Assembly (NCBI GenBank): GCA_024640345.1
Contig: JAHEFD010000004.1
Coordinates: 42,371-106,370, forward strand
DNA length: 64,000 bases
Origin: Woeseiaceae bacterium
GTDB lineage: Bacteria; Pseudomonadota; Gammaproteobacteria; Steroidobacterales; Woeseiaceae
Direction: 5' to 3'
The notes below the pieces were generated by a model. It did not search any database. It saw only the letters and a list, made by a program, of their open reading frames with translations, and had not been told where the DNA came from. Below, in pieces: positions 1 to 9,058 of the stretch. Positions within the stretch are counted from its first letter, which is position 1; each line of letters starts with the position of its first letter. The position numbers were made by a program, and so were the translations under genes.

Positions 1-19
1 CCCCCCAGGTTTGCGTAAG

Positions 20-631
20 TCAGGTCAAATGACTCTCGTAAAGCGTTAACAGTTTCTCGGCAGCCTCCTGCACCGTGATACCAATGCTGATCAACCCGCC
101 TTCATGCCCTGCCATCGTGGCGACGCCGATCTCGAGAAATTCGGTTTCCCTGGCCAGGCGGTCAAATTCACCGGCCATTTCAGGCGTACCGTAAGCCACC
201 TGGTGGTCCGTAGTTGGTACCTGATCTTTTAATGCTACCCATAAGGCATCATTGTGAATATGAACCACTGCGCGAATTTCGGGACTCAATTCGTACAACA
301 TGGCGTGCGTCATGGACTCGGACGACGCTTCGGACGCGCCTTGTGAAGTGACAAGGTTTCTCTTCAGGTCGAAACCGGTTACCAGTGAAAAATGCTCGCT
401 ACCCAATTTGGAAAGATGCCCGGTCTGGGTGCCGCTGATGACGAAATGGCCTTCCTTTCCAACTCGCGCGCTCAGATTGCCATAGCCGATGCCCAATTCG
501 GGAAAGTGCCCGATGAGTCCGGCCAAGTGGAGTGGAGTTCGCCACCGCACGAGGTCCGCGATTTCCGGGTTATCGAGCGGGCCTGACTTCTTCCAGCGCG
601 ATTCGAACTTGATATAGCCTTCATCGATCAT
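20..631 (-). CDS. Class II aldolase/adducin-family protein (possible methylthioribulose-1-phosphate aldolase or dehydratase)
   Basis: The 203-residue protein has the class II aldolase/adducin layout. A GNLSAR-type phosphate-binding segment sits near residue 52, a HIHND zinc-ligand motif near residue 125, and a further His follows in AGHEGG near residue 173. It overlaps the end of the mtnA-like gene by four bases (ATGA), so the two are co-translated. By family knowledge the substrate is probably 5-methylthioribulose-1-phosphate. It could be split to DHAP plus methylthioacetaldehyde (DHAP shunt, Ald2) or dehydrated in methionine salvage (MtnB). The sequence alone does not decide between these. 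The family call is firm; the exact reaction is inference. Confidence 0.8.
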   Translation of the reverse strand: MIDEGYIKFESRWKKSGPLDNPEIADLVRWRTPLHLAGLIGHFPELGIGYGNLSARVGKEGHFVISGTQTGHLSKLGSEHFSLVTGFDLKRNLVTSQGASEASSESMTHAMLYELSPEIRAVVHIHNDALWVALKDQVPTTDHQVAYGTPEMAGEFDRLARETEFLEIGVATMAGHEGGLISIGITVQEAAEKLLTLYESHLT

Positions 632-1746
632 CTACGCGTTCCGGCCAGGTCCGGAAACAGCCCGCGCAAACCATCTTCGCTGGCCTCGCAGATACCGTGC
701 TCCGTAATCAGCCCGGTAATGAGCCTCGCGGGTGTCACATCAAAAGCGAAATTGCTGATCCTGGTGTCCGACGCGACGGTGTTGACTGTTTCCAGTCCAC
801 TATTTGAGCGGCCATAGATCATGCTGACTTCGCCGGGATCACGTTCCTCAATCGGGATATCGCGTACGCCGTCGCTAATAGTCCAGTCAATCGTCGTTGA
901 CGGTAACGCGACGTAAAACGGAACGTCATTATCGTGTGCGGCGAGTGCCTTGAGATAGGTTCCTATCTTGTTAGCTACATCACCCGTGCGGGTTGTTCGG
1001 TCGGTACCGGTGATGCACAGATCGACCATGCCATGCTGCATCAGGTGACCACCCGCGTTATCGACGATCAGCGTGTGGGGCACACCATTTTCAGCAAGTT
1101 CCCACGCGGTCAATTGCGAACCCTGGTTTCGTGGTCGCGTTTCATCAACCCATACGTGCACGTCAATGCCTTTTTCGTGAGCGAAATAAATCGGTGCCGT
1201 AGCCGTTCCATATTCAATTGTTGCGAGTGCGCCAGCATTGCAATGCGTCAGGATATTGACAGTCTCTCCCTGTTTTCTGCTCGCGATGCCTTCGATGAGT
1301 GCGAGTCCGTGCTCGCCGATTCCACGCGAGATCCGGGCATCCTCGAGGCAGATGGCGCGCGCTTCTCTTTCCAGGACGGTTACAAGGTCAGTATCTGCGG
1401 CTGTCCTGGCGATGACCTGCCGGACCCGATCCAGCGCCCAGATGAGATTCACAGCTGTAGGCCGCGTGCCGCCCAGAACGTCGGCTGCCCGCAGGACGTG
1501 TTGCCGGCACTCCGTATCTGCCTTATGTTCCACTGCGGCAAGATAGAGGCTCCACGCAGCCGTCGCACCGATCAGCGGGGCGCCACGTACGAGCATGTCA
1601 CTGATTGCACTGGCACCGTCCTGCCAGGTAACGAGATCCTGTACAACGTATTCATGCGGCAAACGACGCTGGTCAATGATCTGAACGATGGCTGGGTCAT
1701 TCGGCTTTTGCCAGATCGTGCGGAATTTTTCGCCGGATATTCTCAA
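628..1746 (-). CDS. mtnA: S-methyl-5-thioribose-1-phosphate isomerase
   Basis: MtnA isomerises methylthioribose-1-phosphate to methylthioribulose-1-phosphate in the cytoplasm, recycling the by-product of polyamine and homoserine-lactone synthesis. Visible motifs are RGAPLIGA, the catalytic-cysteine region HCNAGALAT, and the catalytic-aspartate region GTDRTT followed by NKIGTY. A longer frame runs up to 1872. I chose the TTG at 1746 because AGGAG lies about 8 bases upstream and because the protein then begins RISGEKFRTIW, matching the family N-terminus (372 aa, the usual size). It is co-directional with and overlaps the class II aldolase gene, and is divergent from the Omp85-like gene. Confidence 0.9.
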   Translation of the reverse strand: MRISGEKFRTIWQKPNDPAIVQIIDQRRLPHEYVVQDLVTWQDGASAISDMLVRGAPLIGATAAWSLYLAAVEHKADTECRQHVLRAADVLGGTRPTAVNLIWALDRVRQVIARTAADTDLVTVLEREARAICLEDARISRGIGEHGLALIEGIASRKQGETVNILTHCNAGALATIEYGTATAPIYFAHEKGIDVHVWVDETRPRNQGSQLTAWELAENGVPHTLIVDNAGGHLMQHGMVDLCITGTDRTTRTGDVANKIGTYLKALAAHDNDVPFYVALPSTTIDWTISDGVRDIPIEERDPGEVSMIYGRSNSGLETVNTVASDTRISNFAFDVTPARLITGLITEHGICEASEDGLRGLFPDLAGTRR

Positions 1747-1874
1747 TTCTTGTTCTCCTGCCCCGCAGGTGGTGTGGTGGGCCGGCAACATTCTACCGTT
1801 GGATTGCAGTTTGCGGAGCGGAATGTCCGAAAATAACTGATTCGTTTTATCGCTTCCGGTGATAAATTGCACAT

Positions 1875-3503
1875 GTGAGCAAATCTGCTGTTCTTTCGAT
1901 CATTCTCGCGTGCCTTTTCTTATTGAGGGTAACCCCGACCATTGCCGAAGACACCCTGCCGTCACCCGATGAGCTGGAAGCGCTGGGTGCCACGATCGGC
2001 GAAATTATTTATGAAAAGAAGAATGTTTTCGACACGACGATGCCGGGAGAAAACAAATCGCTGTTTCGACTCGCAAACCGTTGGCACGTCATCACGCGGG
2101 ACTCAACCATCAGGCAGCAGCTGCTGTTTGCCCCCGGAGACCGGTTTTCGAAAAGGCTGATCGACGAATCAGAGAGATTGTTGCGCAAAAATGATTATCT
2201 CTATGAGGCAAAGATCGAACCCGTCCGTTATGAGAACGGTGTCGTCGATATTCGTATCCGAACGCGTGATCTCTGGACACTGATGCCGAGTGTGTCTCTT
2301 TCCCGAAGCGGCGGAGAAAACCGTAGCGGGTTCAAAATTGCCGAGCGTAACCTGTTGGGGACCGGCACGTCTCTTCGCCTGAGCTACAAGGACACGGTCG
2401 ACCGCGAATCGCTGAGTTTTCAATTCTATGACAGGAACCTGGGGAAAAGCTGGACAACGCTGTTTCTCGAACTGGCAGACAATTCTGACGGCCATACGAC
2501 AGACGTCCAATTGATTCGTCCGTTCTATGCGCTCGATACCCGCTGGTCTGCCGGTGGAACGTTTTACGAGTACATACGGGAGAAATCCTTGTATGACCTT
2601 GGCGAACCTGCTGCGGAGTATGCCGAGGAAGGAAATCAGTACTCCGCATTTGCCGGATGGTCTGCCGGGCTTCAGCGAGGATGGGTCCGACGCTGGACAG
2701 CCGGGCTTGTCCACGATGAGCGGCAATTTGAGCCGCTTGCCAACGGCACGCTTACACCATTAATTCCTGCTGATCGAATGCTCGTTTATCCTTTTATCGG
2801 CTTCGAGTTGCTGCAGGATAAGTTCGAGTCGACGTCAAATCGGGATCTGATCGATCGAACCGAAGACTTTTATATGGGCACGCGACTGTCCGCAAACATC
2901 GGCTTGGCGAACGAAGGGTTTGGATCTGATCGAGATTCGTTCCTTTATCGAATTGAAGCGAGCAAAGGTTTTGGTGACATCGACAAGAAAGCCCTGATAC
3001 TGTCATCGACCTTAAGCGGCCGCGTAGACGACGGGACCGGCGCAAATCGCGAATTATCGCTAAGTGCGAAATATTACAACCAGATTTCGGACAAAAGGCT
3101 TTTCTTCATGACGCTCGTTGGTGGCCATGGAGAAAATCTCGACCTGGATAACCTGATCGAGCTCGGCGGCGACAATGGCCTGCGAGGTTACCCGCTGCGA
3201 TATCAAACGGGTGACTCAAAGATCCTTTTCACAGCCGAGGAGCGTTACTTTACCGACTGGTACCCATTCAAGCTGATGCGGGTAGGCGGCGCCGTTTTTG
3301 TCGACGTTGGTAGAACCTGGGGTCCTGGTCCGCTCGGGACAGAGTCATTAGGCTGGCTCAGGGACGTTGGTTTCGGCTTTCGGCTCGTGCCAACGCGAGC
3401 AAGTGGCCGCGATGTCATCCACATCGATTTTGCGTTTCCCCTTGACGGAGACCCATCAATTGACAGCTTTCAAATCAATATAGAGACAAAAAAGGGTTTC
3501 TAG
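1875..3503 (+). CDS. Omp85/BamA-TamA superfamily outer-membrane beta-barrel protein
   Basis: This 542-residue protein has a Sec signal peptide (about residues 1-24) and one POTRA-like domain (roughly residues 75-135, ending in a [12 protein letters not shown] strand). A long beta-barrel follows with alternating aromatic strands, an RGYP-type loop ([12 protein letters not shown]) and a C-terminal phenylalanine, as expected for a BAM substrate. A single POTRA is far fewer than BamA has, so it is an accessory Omp85 member rather than BamA. The start is GTG at 1875, because the overlapping ATG at 1873 reads straight into TGA. It is convergent with folD, and the two stop codons share the bases CTAG. 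Confidence 0.8.
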   Translation: MSKSAVLSIILACLFLLRVTPTIAEDTLPSPDELEALGATIGEIIYEKKNVFDTTMPGENKSLFRLANRWHVITRDSTIRQQLLFAPGDRFSKRLIDESERLLRKNDYLYEAKIEPVRYENGVVDIRIRTRDLWTLMPSVSLSRSGGENRSGFKIAERNLLGTGTSLRLSYKDTVDRESLSFQFYDRNLGKSWTTLFLELADNSDGHTTDVQLIRPFYALDTRWSAGGTFYEYIREKSLYDLGEPAAEYAEEGNQYSAFAGWSAGLQRGWVRRWTAGLVHDERQFEPLANGTLTPLIPADRMLVYPFIGFELLQDKFESTSNRDLIDRTEDFYMGTRLSANIGLANEGFGSDRDSFLYRIEASKGFGDIDKKALILSSTLSGRVDDGTGANRELSLSAKYYNQISDKRLFFMTLVGGHGENLDLDNLIELGGDNGLRGYPLRYQTGDSKILFTAEERYFTDWYPFKLMRVGGAVFVDVGRTWGPGPLGTESLGWLRDVGFGFRLVPTRASGRDVIHIDFAFPLDGDPSIDSFQINIETKKGF

Positions 3504-4387
3504 CTCGCCGACCTCTCGGCTGACCGCAGCGTATTGAGCATCAACAGGGCTATGGTCATCGGGCCGACGCCGCCGGGAACCGGGGTAATCGCGCCAGCAA
3601 CTTTAACTGCTTCCTCGAAGTCAACATCACCAACCAGGCGGTTCTTGATTTCACCATCGACATCGACCTGGATTCGATTGATACCAACGTCGATTACAAT
3701 AGCGCCAGGTTTGATCCAGTCACCTTTCACCATTTGTGGTCGTCCGACGGCCGCAACCAGTATGTCGGCATTTCGGGCGACGGATGGAAGGTCTTTGGTG
3801 CGGCTGTGGCAAATAGTTACTGTCGCGTTCGCTTTCAGCAACAGGCTGGCCATCGGTTTACCGACAATGTTCGAGCGACCGATGATTACGGCATTCAGAC
3901 CGGACAGATCCTTGCCAAGCTGGTCCTCAATCATCAGCATGCATCCGGCCGGCGTGCACGGAACAAATGCGCCATCAATGTGGCCGGCTGTCAGCATGCC
4001 GATGTTCTGGAAGTGAAAACCATCAACGTCCTTGTCTGGCAAAATGGACTGTGTGATTTCCTGCTCATTCAATTGCGCCGGCAAAGGCAGTTGGACAAGA
4101 ATGCCATGCACGGTTGGATCGGCATTGAGCTGTTGGATTAACGCCAGCACCTGTTCCTGAGAGGAGTCTGCGGCGAGCGTATGTTGTACAGAGTTGAATC
4201 CACAGGCTTCAGCGGTCCGTTTCTTGTTTCTGACATATACCTGGCTGGCAGGGTCCTCACCGACAATCACAACGGACAGTCCCGGTTTGACTCCCCGTTT
4301 TTCTACAAGTGCGGTTGTCGCCGCGGTAATGGATTCTGAAAGCTCGGCAGCCTTGGCTTTCCCGTCGATGATCGTCGTATTTGCCAT
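3500..4387 (-). CDS. folD: Bifunctional methylenetetrahydrofolate dehydrogenase/methenyltetrahydrofolate cyclohydrolase
   Basis: FolD interconverts methylene-, methenyl- and 10-formyl-THF using NADP+, supplying one-carbon units to purine and formyl-methionine synthesis. Motifs are [10 protein letters not shown] with the catalytic Tyr/Lys near residues 53-58, the VDGFHFQN segment, [11 protein letters not shown] in the nucleotide-binding fold and the terminal [10 protein letters not shown]. The frame could begin at 4432. I chose ATG at 4387 because the protein then starts [11 protein letters not shown] like its relatives (295 aa, usual 285-300). The 200-base leader is structured (see the hairpin at 4411-4430 and the possible 6S-like RNA). 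Confidence 0.96.
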   Translation of the reverse strand: MANTTIIDGKAKAAELSESITAATTALVEKRGVKPGLSVVIVGEDPASQVYVRNKKRTAEACGFNSVQHTLAADSSQEQVLALIQQLNADPTVHGILVQLPLPAQLNEQEITQSILPDKDVDGFHFQNIGMLTAGHIDGAFVPCTPAGCMLMIEDQLGKDLSGLNAVIIGRSNIVGKPMASLLLKANATVTICHSRTKDLPSVARNADILVAAVGRPQMVKGDWIKPGAIVIDVGINRIQVDVDGEIKNRLVGDVDFEEAVKVAGAITPVPGGVGPMTIALLMLNTLRSAERSAS

Positions 4388-4410
4388 AAAACAAGTCTCT
4401 AAACATAAAC

Positions 4411-4430
4411 GACCGCCGGTTTCGGCGGTC
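4411..4430 (-). terminator. Perfect hairpin between the 6S-like region and folD
   Basis: GACCGCCG and CGGCGGTC form a perfect 8-bp stem around a 4-base loop. On the minus strand it is followed by GTTTATGTTT, a moderately U-rich tail. It fits an intrinsic terminator or processing hairpin that ends the transcript encoded at about 4431-4565 before folD begins. The tail is interrupted, so read-through into folD is likely. Confidence 0.5.
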
Positions 4431-4565
4431 AAGCGCGTGGGCGCAGATAGTAACCCTTTGCCTCGACGGAGGTAAACCGCACGGACCGATTAGAACCTGG
4501 AAAACCGCTACACCTGCATGATGCCGGTGCTACCATTGGGAAAAGACTAATCGCCACGGTACCTG
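4431..4565 (-). ncRNA. ssrS: Possible 6S-like regulatory RNA (ssrS)
   Basis: There is no supported gene here. On the minus strand the region carries an ATCGGTCCGTGCGG element and, further on, AAAGGGTTACTATCTGCGC. These resemble the apical TCGGTCCGT box and the 3' side of the central bubble (AAGGGTTAC..CTGCG) of gammaproteobacterial 6S RNA. GTGGCG and TAGT near the 5' side can pair with CGCCCAC and ACTA near the 3' side, giving a long closing stem. 6S genes commonly precede a folate gene (ygfA/fau); here the neighbour is folD. The usual CCCTGAGCCGATA box of the 5' bubble is not visible, so this is tentative. DoxX is divergent on the other side. Confidence 0.33.
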
Positions 4566-4589
4566 AAGATGTGGCGAGGAGAGTAGAAA

Positions 4590-5069
4590 ATGATTGATCG
4601 CCTCGATACCAGGAGCCACTCAAAGATTCAGCATTGGCCGATCGTGATGCTGCGCGTATACACCGGGCTTTTTTTCGCTTGGAATGGTTTCGGAAAACTG
4701 CGACGAGATAATTTTGCCGATGGGATGGAGGGTTTTCTCGCGGCGCAGGCTGAAAAAACTTTTGACTTCTACCTCGTGTTTGTTCAGAACGTGGTTATTC
4801 CCAACAAGGCAATTTTTGCCTCTCTTGTCTCCTGGGGAGAGCTCGCGATCGGTCTTGCCATGATTTTCGGTCTTGCGACTCGTTATGCAGCTGCCGCCGG
4901 AAGCATCCTGGTGCTGAACTTCTGGTTCGCGAAGGGTGCAGGGTTTTTCGACGGCACGAATCACGACGTGGTCTGGTTGATGATTTTTATCGTTCTTGGG
5001 ATGGTCCCGGCGGGCCGAATTGCCGGCCTCGACGACGGCCTGTCCGACCAGCTGCCGTTCCTGCGCTAG
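4590..5069 (+). CDS. DoxX-family membrane protein
   Basis: This 159-residue integral membrane protein has four predicted helices. The DoxX-type first helix carries RVYTGLFFAWNGFGKL, and a later helix pair surrounds GELAIGLAMIFGLATR. DoxX proteins are quinone- or redox-linked membrane proteins whose precise reaction is rarely known. The start ATG has GAGGAGAG about 7 bases upstream. A GTG start for the methyltransferase gene follows four bases after its stop, so the two are probably one operon. Confidence 0.82.
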   Translation: MIDRLDTRSHSKIQHWPIVMLRVYTGLFFAWNGFGKLRRDNFADGMEGFLAAQAEKTFDFYLVFVQNVVIPNKAIFASLVSWGELAIGLAMIFGLATRYAAAAGSILVLNFWFAKGAGFFDGTNHDVVWLMIFIVLGMVPAGRIAGLDDGLSDQLPFLR

Positions 5070-5073
5070 AACC

Positions 5074-5724
5074 GTGAATGAAGACTGGATCGGCCGCTGG
5101 GAAAATGGCAGAACCGGCTGGCACGAGGCAGGCGGCAACGCCGGGCTCAGGAATTACTGGCCGAGTGACATTGCCGGGAATCGTGTCCTCGTTCCCCTGT
5201 GTGGAAAATCAGCCGATTTGCTGTGGCTTGCACGGCGCGGCCACGAGGTCGTCGGCGTCGAGCTCGCGAAAAAAGCGGTTCTTGAATTCTTTACCGAGCA
5301 TGATCTCGAGTATCGATCTGAGAGTGGTACGAATCTCGATTGCTACACGGCGATCGACCTGCCACTCAGGATCTTCTGCGGCGACTACTTCAAATTCGAC
5401 GACGGGCCGTTTGACGCGCTTTACGATCGCGGCGCGCTGGTCGCCTTGCCTGGCCATTCAAGGCCAAAATATGTCGAGCACACGAAGAAACTGCTTCGTC
5501 CGCGTGCTGTTCGGCTGATCGTCACGCTGGAATATGACCAGGCAGTAGTCCAGGGGCCACCATTTTCGGTGCTCCCGCCGGAGATTCGCGGCTACTGGGA
5601 TGACCTCGCGCGGGTGACTGAAGCCGATGACCTGGAGACCTGTCCACCGAAGTTTCGCGCCGCCGGACTGAGCGAGATTCAGGAGGTGGTGTGGCTGGCA
5701 GGCCCGGATCCAGCCGTTACCTAG
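5074..5724 (+). CDS. tpm: Thiopurine S-methyltransferase family protein
   Basis: The 216-residue protein matches SAM-dependent TPMT enzymes. It has the WIGRWENGRTGWHE N-terminus, the motif VPLCGKSADLLWLA for SAM binding (about residues 45-58), GHEVVGVEL, and the downstream YDRGALVALP segment. In bacteria such enzymes methylate thiopurines and also tellurite or selenite. The open frame extends back into doxX. I chose GTG at 5074 because it follows the doxX stop directly and gives the family N-terminus. It is translationally coupled to doxX. Confidence 0.9.
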   Translation: MNEDWIGRWENGRTGWHEAGGNAGLRNYWPSDIAGNRVLVPLCGKSADLLWLARRGHEVVGVELAKKAVLEFFTEHDLEYRSESGTNLDCYTAIDLPLRIFCGDYFKFDDGPFDALYDRGALVALPGHSRPKYVEHTKKLLRPRAVRLIVTLEYDQAVVQGPPFSVLPPEIRGYWDDLARVTEADDLETCPPKFRAAGLSEIQEVVWLAGPDPAVT

Positions 5725-5853
5725 TGGCTTAGTCGCATGAAATCCGGCTCATTGGAAAATCGACCGATCGCGGCGAGCCACTTGTGATTCGATACAGTTC
5801 GGCAATTGTTCGGCGATCGCACTTGCTGGCCGAGGGAACCCTGGCACCTGGCA

Positions 5854-6177
5854 TCATTCTCCCCCTTCGGGCCCATAAAAAATGACCCATGCTGCGAAGT
5901 CTTCGGTGAAGTCTTCGAATCGATGAATCATGCCGGCCTGAACGAATAATGCCTCACCGGTTTCGAACGGTTGACGGTCATTACCTTGTACAAAAAAACC
6001 GGAACCGGACTGCACAATATAAATCTCATCCTGAGTATGCGGTTGTTGCGGGTCAATGCCGTCCGGTTTGTAAAAACCGAGTTCGAGCGTACCGCGTTCC
6101 AGTAGCACGCCGTACGCTTTGTCGTCTGATTGAGCTGCCAGAGCCAAAGCTTTGCCAACTGTATATCTTTCGGTCAT
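5854..6177 (-). CDS. Cupin-domain protein
   Basis: This 107-residue single cupin barrel shows the two half-motifs: a PHTQDEIYIVQSGSG segment with His and Glu metal ligands, and a later GEALFVQAGMIHRF segment with the second His. The small size and single domain fit a PF07883-type cupin whose substrate cannot be told. The ATG at 6177 has AGGAAAG at a good distance; an upstream ATG at 6219 has none. It lies 52 bases downstream of the aminotransferase gene on the same strand, so co-transcription is likely. Confidence 0.85.
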   Translation of the reverse strand: MTERYTVGKALALAAQSDDKAYGVLLERGTLELGFYKPDGIDPQQPHTQDEIYIVQSGSGFFVQGNDRQPFETGEALFVQAGMIHRFEDFTEDFAAWVIFYGPEGGE

Positions 6178-6229
6178 GGGTCTTTCCTCGAAATTTGCAG
6201 CATGTTGCGATAACGTCAAACAAGCACTA

Positions 6230-7387
6230 TCAGCCTAACGCCTGGCGAAAACGCTCACCGATACCTCGCAGACGATCGACTGTCTCATTGGAATAAACCA
6301 GGCGTACATAGTCTGCGCAATGCGCTCCACCCCAGTTAATCATGGGGGTAGCCGCGATTTTTCCCTTTTCGAGCAGCAGCTTCGATGCTGTCGGTCCATC
6401 GATACCCAATGGGGATACATCGATCAGGAGTGACCAGCCGCCATGCGGCGGAATCACGGTGAAATCGGCAAGCTCGTCGATGATCAGGTCGCGCCTTTCC
6501 TGCAATTCTTCGACGAATTTCGCGATGCCATCATTCCGGTCTTTGATTGCCGTAGCAACGGCGCCCATCGCGATGCCAGTCTGGCACACAACATTCGTTA
6601 TGCTGACTCGTGCAATATCAGCCAGAATCGTGGCCGGCCCAACGACCCAGCCGACCCGCCATCCAATCATGCGGTATTCCTTCGATGCCGACCCAACGGT
6701 AATCACTTTGTCACGCATGCCAGGAAATTGCGCCGGGTGAATGACCGTGCGCTGGTCGAACAGGATTCGTTCCATCGCTGCGTCGTTGATTATCCAGCAG
6801 TCTGCGGCCCGGGAGAATTCTGTCAGCGCCTGCCAGTCCTGGTCATCGAATACTGCGCCGGTCGGCATGGATGGGCTCATCATCAGCAACGCCTTGACCG
6901 GTGCCGGATCAATATTGCCGAGCGCCTCCCTGTCGAGAAACCAGCCCTTAGTCGAGGGAATCAGCGGAACAAAGCGCGGTATGCCGCCAGCCAGACGAAC
7001 CCGGTTGATGAGTCCAACGTAAGTCGGGTCTGTCATCAAAACCTCGTCTCCGGGCTCCAGCGTTGCCAGTAGCGTGTTGAGAATTCCGGAGAGACCACCC
7101 GCACTGATGACGGATTCCGTCTTCCAGTCGTACTCCTGGCCGCTTTGGCGGCCTACCAGGCCGCATGCAGCCTGCCGTATCGCGTCCATGCCGAGAAATG
7201 GCAGATAACTGTTGGCGTCATCATCACCGGCCGCAATCCGGGTGAATTCAATTGCGGAAGCTGGAGGCGGAATGTTGGTGTCGAGGTTCTCAAGGCGCAG
7301 CACCGCCGGGTCGCTGAGGCTGTCGGCGAGTTCACCCATTTGTTCGACGCCAATCTTTGTGATGTGTTCCAGTCGCGATACAGACAC
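6230..7387 (-). CDS. PLP-dependent class I/II aminotransferase
   Basis: A fold-type I PLP enzyme of 385 residues. It has the SAGGLSGILNTLLATL and DPTYVG segments, a substrate-binding Asn/Asp region (INDAAM), and the PLP-lysine motif GSASKEYRMIGWRVGW about two-thirds along. It is closest in style to aspartate/alanine-type transaminases, but the substrate is not determinable. The frame extends to 7471. I chose GTG at 7387 because a G-rich Shine-Dalgarno (GAGGGGGGG) lies about 7 bases upstream. It is divergent from the serine hydrolase gene and upstream of the cupin gene. Confidence 0.88.
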   Translation of the reverse strand: MSVSRLEHITKIGVEQMGELADSLSDPAVLRLENLDTNIPPPASAIEFTRIAAGDDDANSYLPFLGMDAIRQAACGLVGRQSGQEYDWKTESVISAGGLSGILNTLLATLEPGDEVLMTDPTYVGLINRVRLAGGIPRFVPLIPSTKGWFLDREALGNIDPAPVKALLMMSPSMPTGAVFDDQDWQALTEFSRAADCWIINDAAMERILFDQRTVIHPAQFPGMRDKVITVGSASKEYRMIGWRVGWVVGPATILADIARVSITNVVCQTGIAMGAVATAIKDRNDGIAKFVEELQERRDLIIDELADFTVIPPHGGWSLLIDVSPLGIDGPTASKLLLEKGKIAATPMINWGGAHCADYVRLVYSNETVDRLRGIGERFRQALG

Positions 7388-7463
7388 AGCTTGCCCCCCC
7401 TCTAAAGACGCCCACTCTACCGTAACCATTTGCGTTTTTTTAGCGTGCAGCGATACTGGCCGG

Positions 7464-8717
7464 ATGATCATTCACCTCCGACACATAACGCCCCTGGCCG
7501 TGGCGACAGGCTGGCTACTACTGGGCGGTTGCTCGGATGCCCCGCAATGGAACGGGTCGCTCGAGGCGTTGTTACGATCACAGCCCGCGCGGTTCTCGAA
7601 AGTGATGGCGGAGCCCGAGAAATATCGCGTGCAGGTAATCTATACGCAGATTGACAGGGATGGGGACAACCGGCCGTCATTTACATCGTTCAGTTATCGC
7701 CTGAACGCGGACGAGTATTTCTACCCGGCAAGTACGGTCAAGCTGCCGACGGCGTTGCTGGCCCTCGAGCGGCTCAATGCCCTGGCGTCAGTTGATCGTG
7801 ACACGTCGATGTTGACCGGGAAAAGTTCTGAGTCACAGACGCCTGCTACCCTGGATGCCTCGTCACCGACAGGTCTCCCGAGTGTCGGTCATTATATTCG
7901 AAAGATTCTGCTCGTCAGCGATAACGACGCATTCAACAGGCTTTATGAATTCCTGGGGCAGGAGGGGCTAAATGAGTCATTGAGATCGAAAGGTCTCGTC
8001 GGAACGCGGATCCTGCATCGCCTCGAGCTTGTACTGGGCGTCGAGGAAAACCGCCTGACGAACCCGGTTCGCTTTATGAGTGGTGACAGGATCGTCTATG
8101 AACAGGGGCCTCAATTCAGCAGCAAGTCATACGTTAATGACAAGCCTGTTTTGCTGGGGCAGGCAGAGGTGGTTGGCGGTGAGCTGTTGCAAAGACCGAA
8201 GGATTTCGCGGAAAAGAATGCTTTTCCGTTGCAGGATCTTCACGACGTAATTCGGGCGCTGATCTTTCCTGAAAGCGTTGATCCTCAACGCAGGTTCGAC
8301 CTGACGGATGATGATTATCGATTCATTTACAGAAATATGTCTTCTTACCCGGGGGATAGCGGAATCGCTGAATACGATAATGACGAGGATTTTCCGGATG
8401 GCTATGTAAAGTTTCTGATGTTCGGTGGCAGCGAAGCGAAGATTCCGGATAGCCTGAAAATGTTTAACAAGGTGGGGGACGCATATGGGTTTCTTACGGA
8501 TGCCGCTTACATTATCGATACTGAAAACCACGTTGAGTTCATTCTGGCAGCCACGATCTATACCAATGCCAACGAGACTTTCAACGACAACAACTACGAA
8601 TATGACGAAATCGGGCTGCCGTTTCTCCGGGACCTCGGCCAGGTGATTTACGAAATAGAACTTGGTCGGAAGCGAGTGAATCAACCCGACCTCGATAAAT
8701 TCAGTTACTTAGAATAG
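7464..8717 (+). CDS. Serine hydrolase, class A beta-lactamase-like lipoprotein
   Basis: The 417-residue protein starts with a lipoprotein signal (LLLGGC, Cys23). It then shows penicillin-recognising-enzyme motifs: SxxK in PASTVKLPTALLALE, SDN in LLVSDNDAFN, and a weaker KxG in the C-terminal part (KVGDAYG). This is the PF13354 beta-lactamase-like fold. The long, acidic C-terminal region and the lipid anchor argue for an envelope peptidase or esterase rather than a dedicated resistance enzyme. ATG at 7464 is chosen for the signal peptide; the frame is open further upstream. Its last 9 bases overlap the end of the convergent membrane-protein gene. Confidence 0.82.
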   Translation: MIIHLRHITPLAVATGWLLLGGCSDAPQWNGSLEALLRSQPARFSKVMAEPEKYRVQVIYTQIDRDGDNRPSFTSFSYRLNADEYFYPASTVKLPTALLALERLNALASVDRDTSMLTGKSSESQTPATLDASSPTGLPSVGHYIRKILLVSDNDAFNRLYEFLGQEGLNESLRSKGLVGTRILHRLELVLGVEENRLTNPVRFMSGDRIVYEQGPQFSSKSYVNDKPVLLGQAEVVGGELLQRPKDFAEKNAFPLQDLHDVIRALIFPESVDPQRRFDLTDDDYRFIYRNMSSYPGDSGIAEYDNDEDFPDGYVKFLMFGGSEAKIPDSLKMFNKVGDAYGFLTDAAYIIDTENHVEFILAATIYTNANETFNDNNYEYDEIGLPFLRDLGQVIYEIELGRKRVNQPDLDKFSYLE

Positions 8718-8936
8718 CGCCCGTACCACCAGCAGGAAACCGAACGAGGCGAGCGGCACACCAATGATCGCACCGATGATGCTCAACGATATCGCGACCC
8801 CTGTGGCCATCAGTGCCAGTCCGAGGACCGCGCAAATAATGCGCCCTGTGATATTCAGTATGAGCGTGAGCACCTTCCAGAGCGCATAGAACGGCCATAA
8901 AATCCATGGCACCTCTTTTTGCGTTGATTCACTCAA
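8709..8936 (-). CDS. Small membrane protein, unknown function
   Basis: About 75 residues with two hydrophobic segments (roughly 15-35 and 38-72), the second being a long Gly/Ala/Ile-rich stretch. I recognise no family with certainty. The frame could start at TTG 8969. I chose TTG at 8936 because GGAG lies 8 bases upstream and the product then begins MSESTQKE. It overlaps the 3' end of the convergent serine hydrolase gene. Confidence 0.6.
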   Translation of the reverse strand: MSESTQKEVPWILWPFYALWKVLTLILNITGRIICAVLGLALMATGVAISLSIIGAIIGVPLASFGFLLVVRALF

Positions 8937-9058
8937 ATCGATAACTCCAGAAATTAGCAGACATCCCAACCACTTGGTCTGTCATGCGTTTTGTCCGGTC
9001 CAGGCGGTGCTGGTTCGGACGGTTTTACGGGTCTGTACTGAAATTGGCGTCCGTCGAT

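Noticed and set aside
934..1836. Long open frame on the plus strand opposite mtnA
   Set aside because: It is only the antisense shadow of the mtnA coding region; it has no ribosome-binding site and no recognisable domain.
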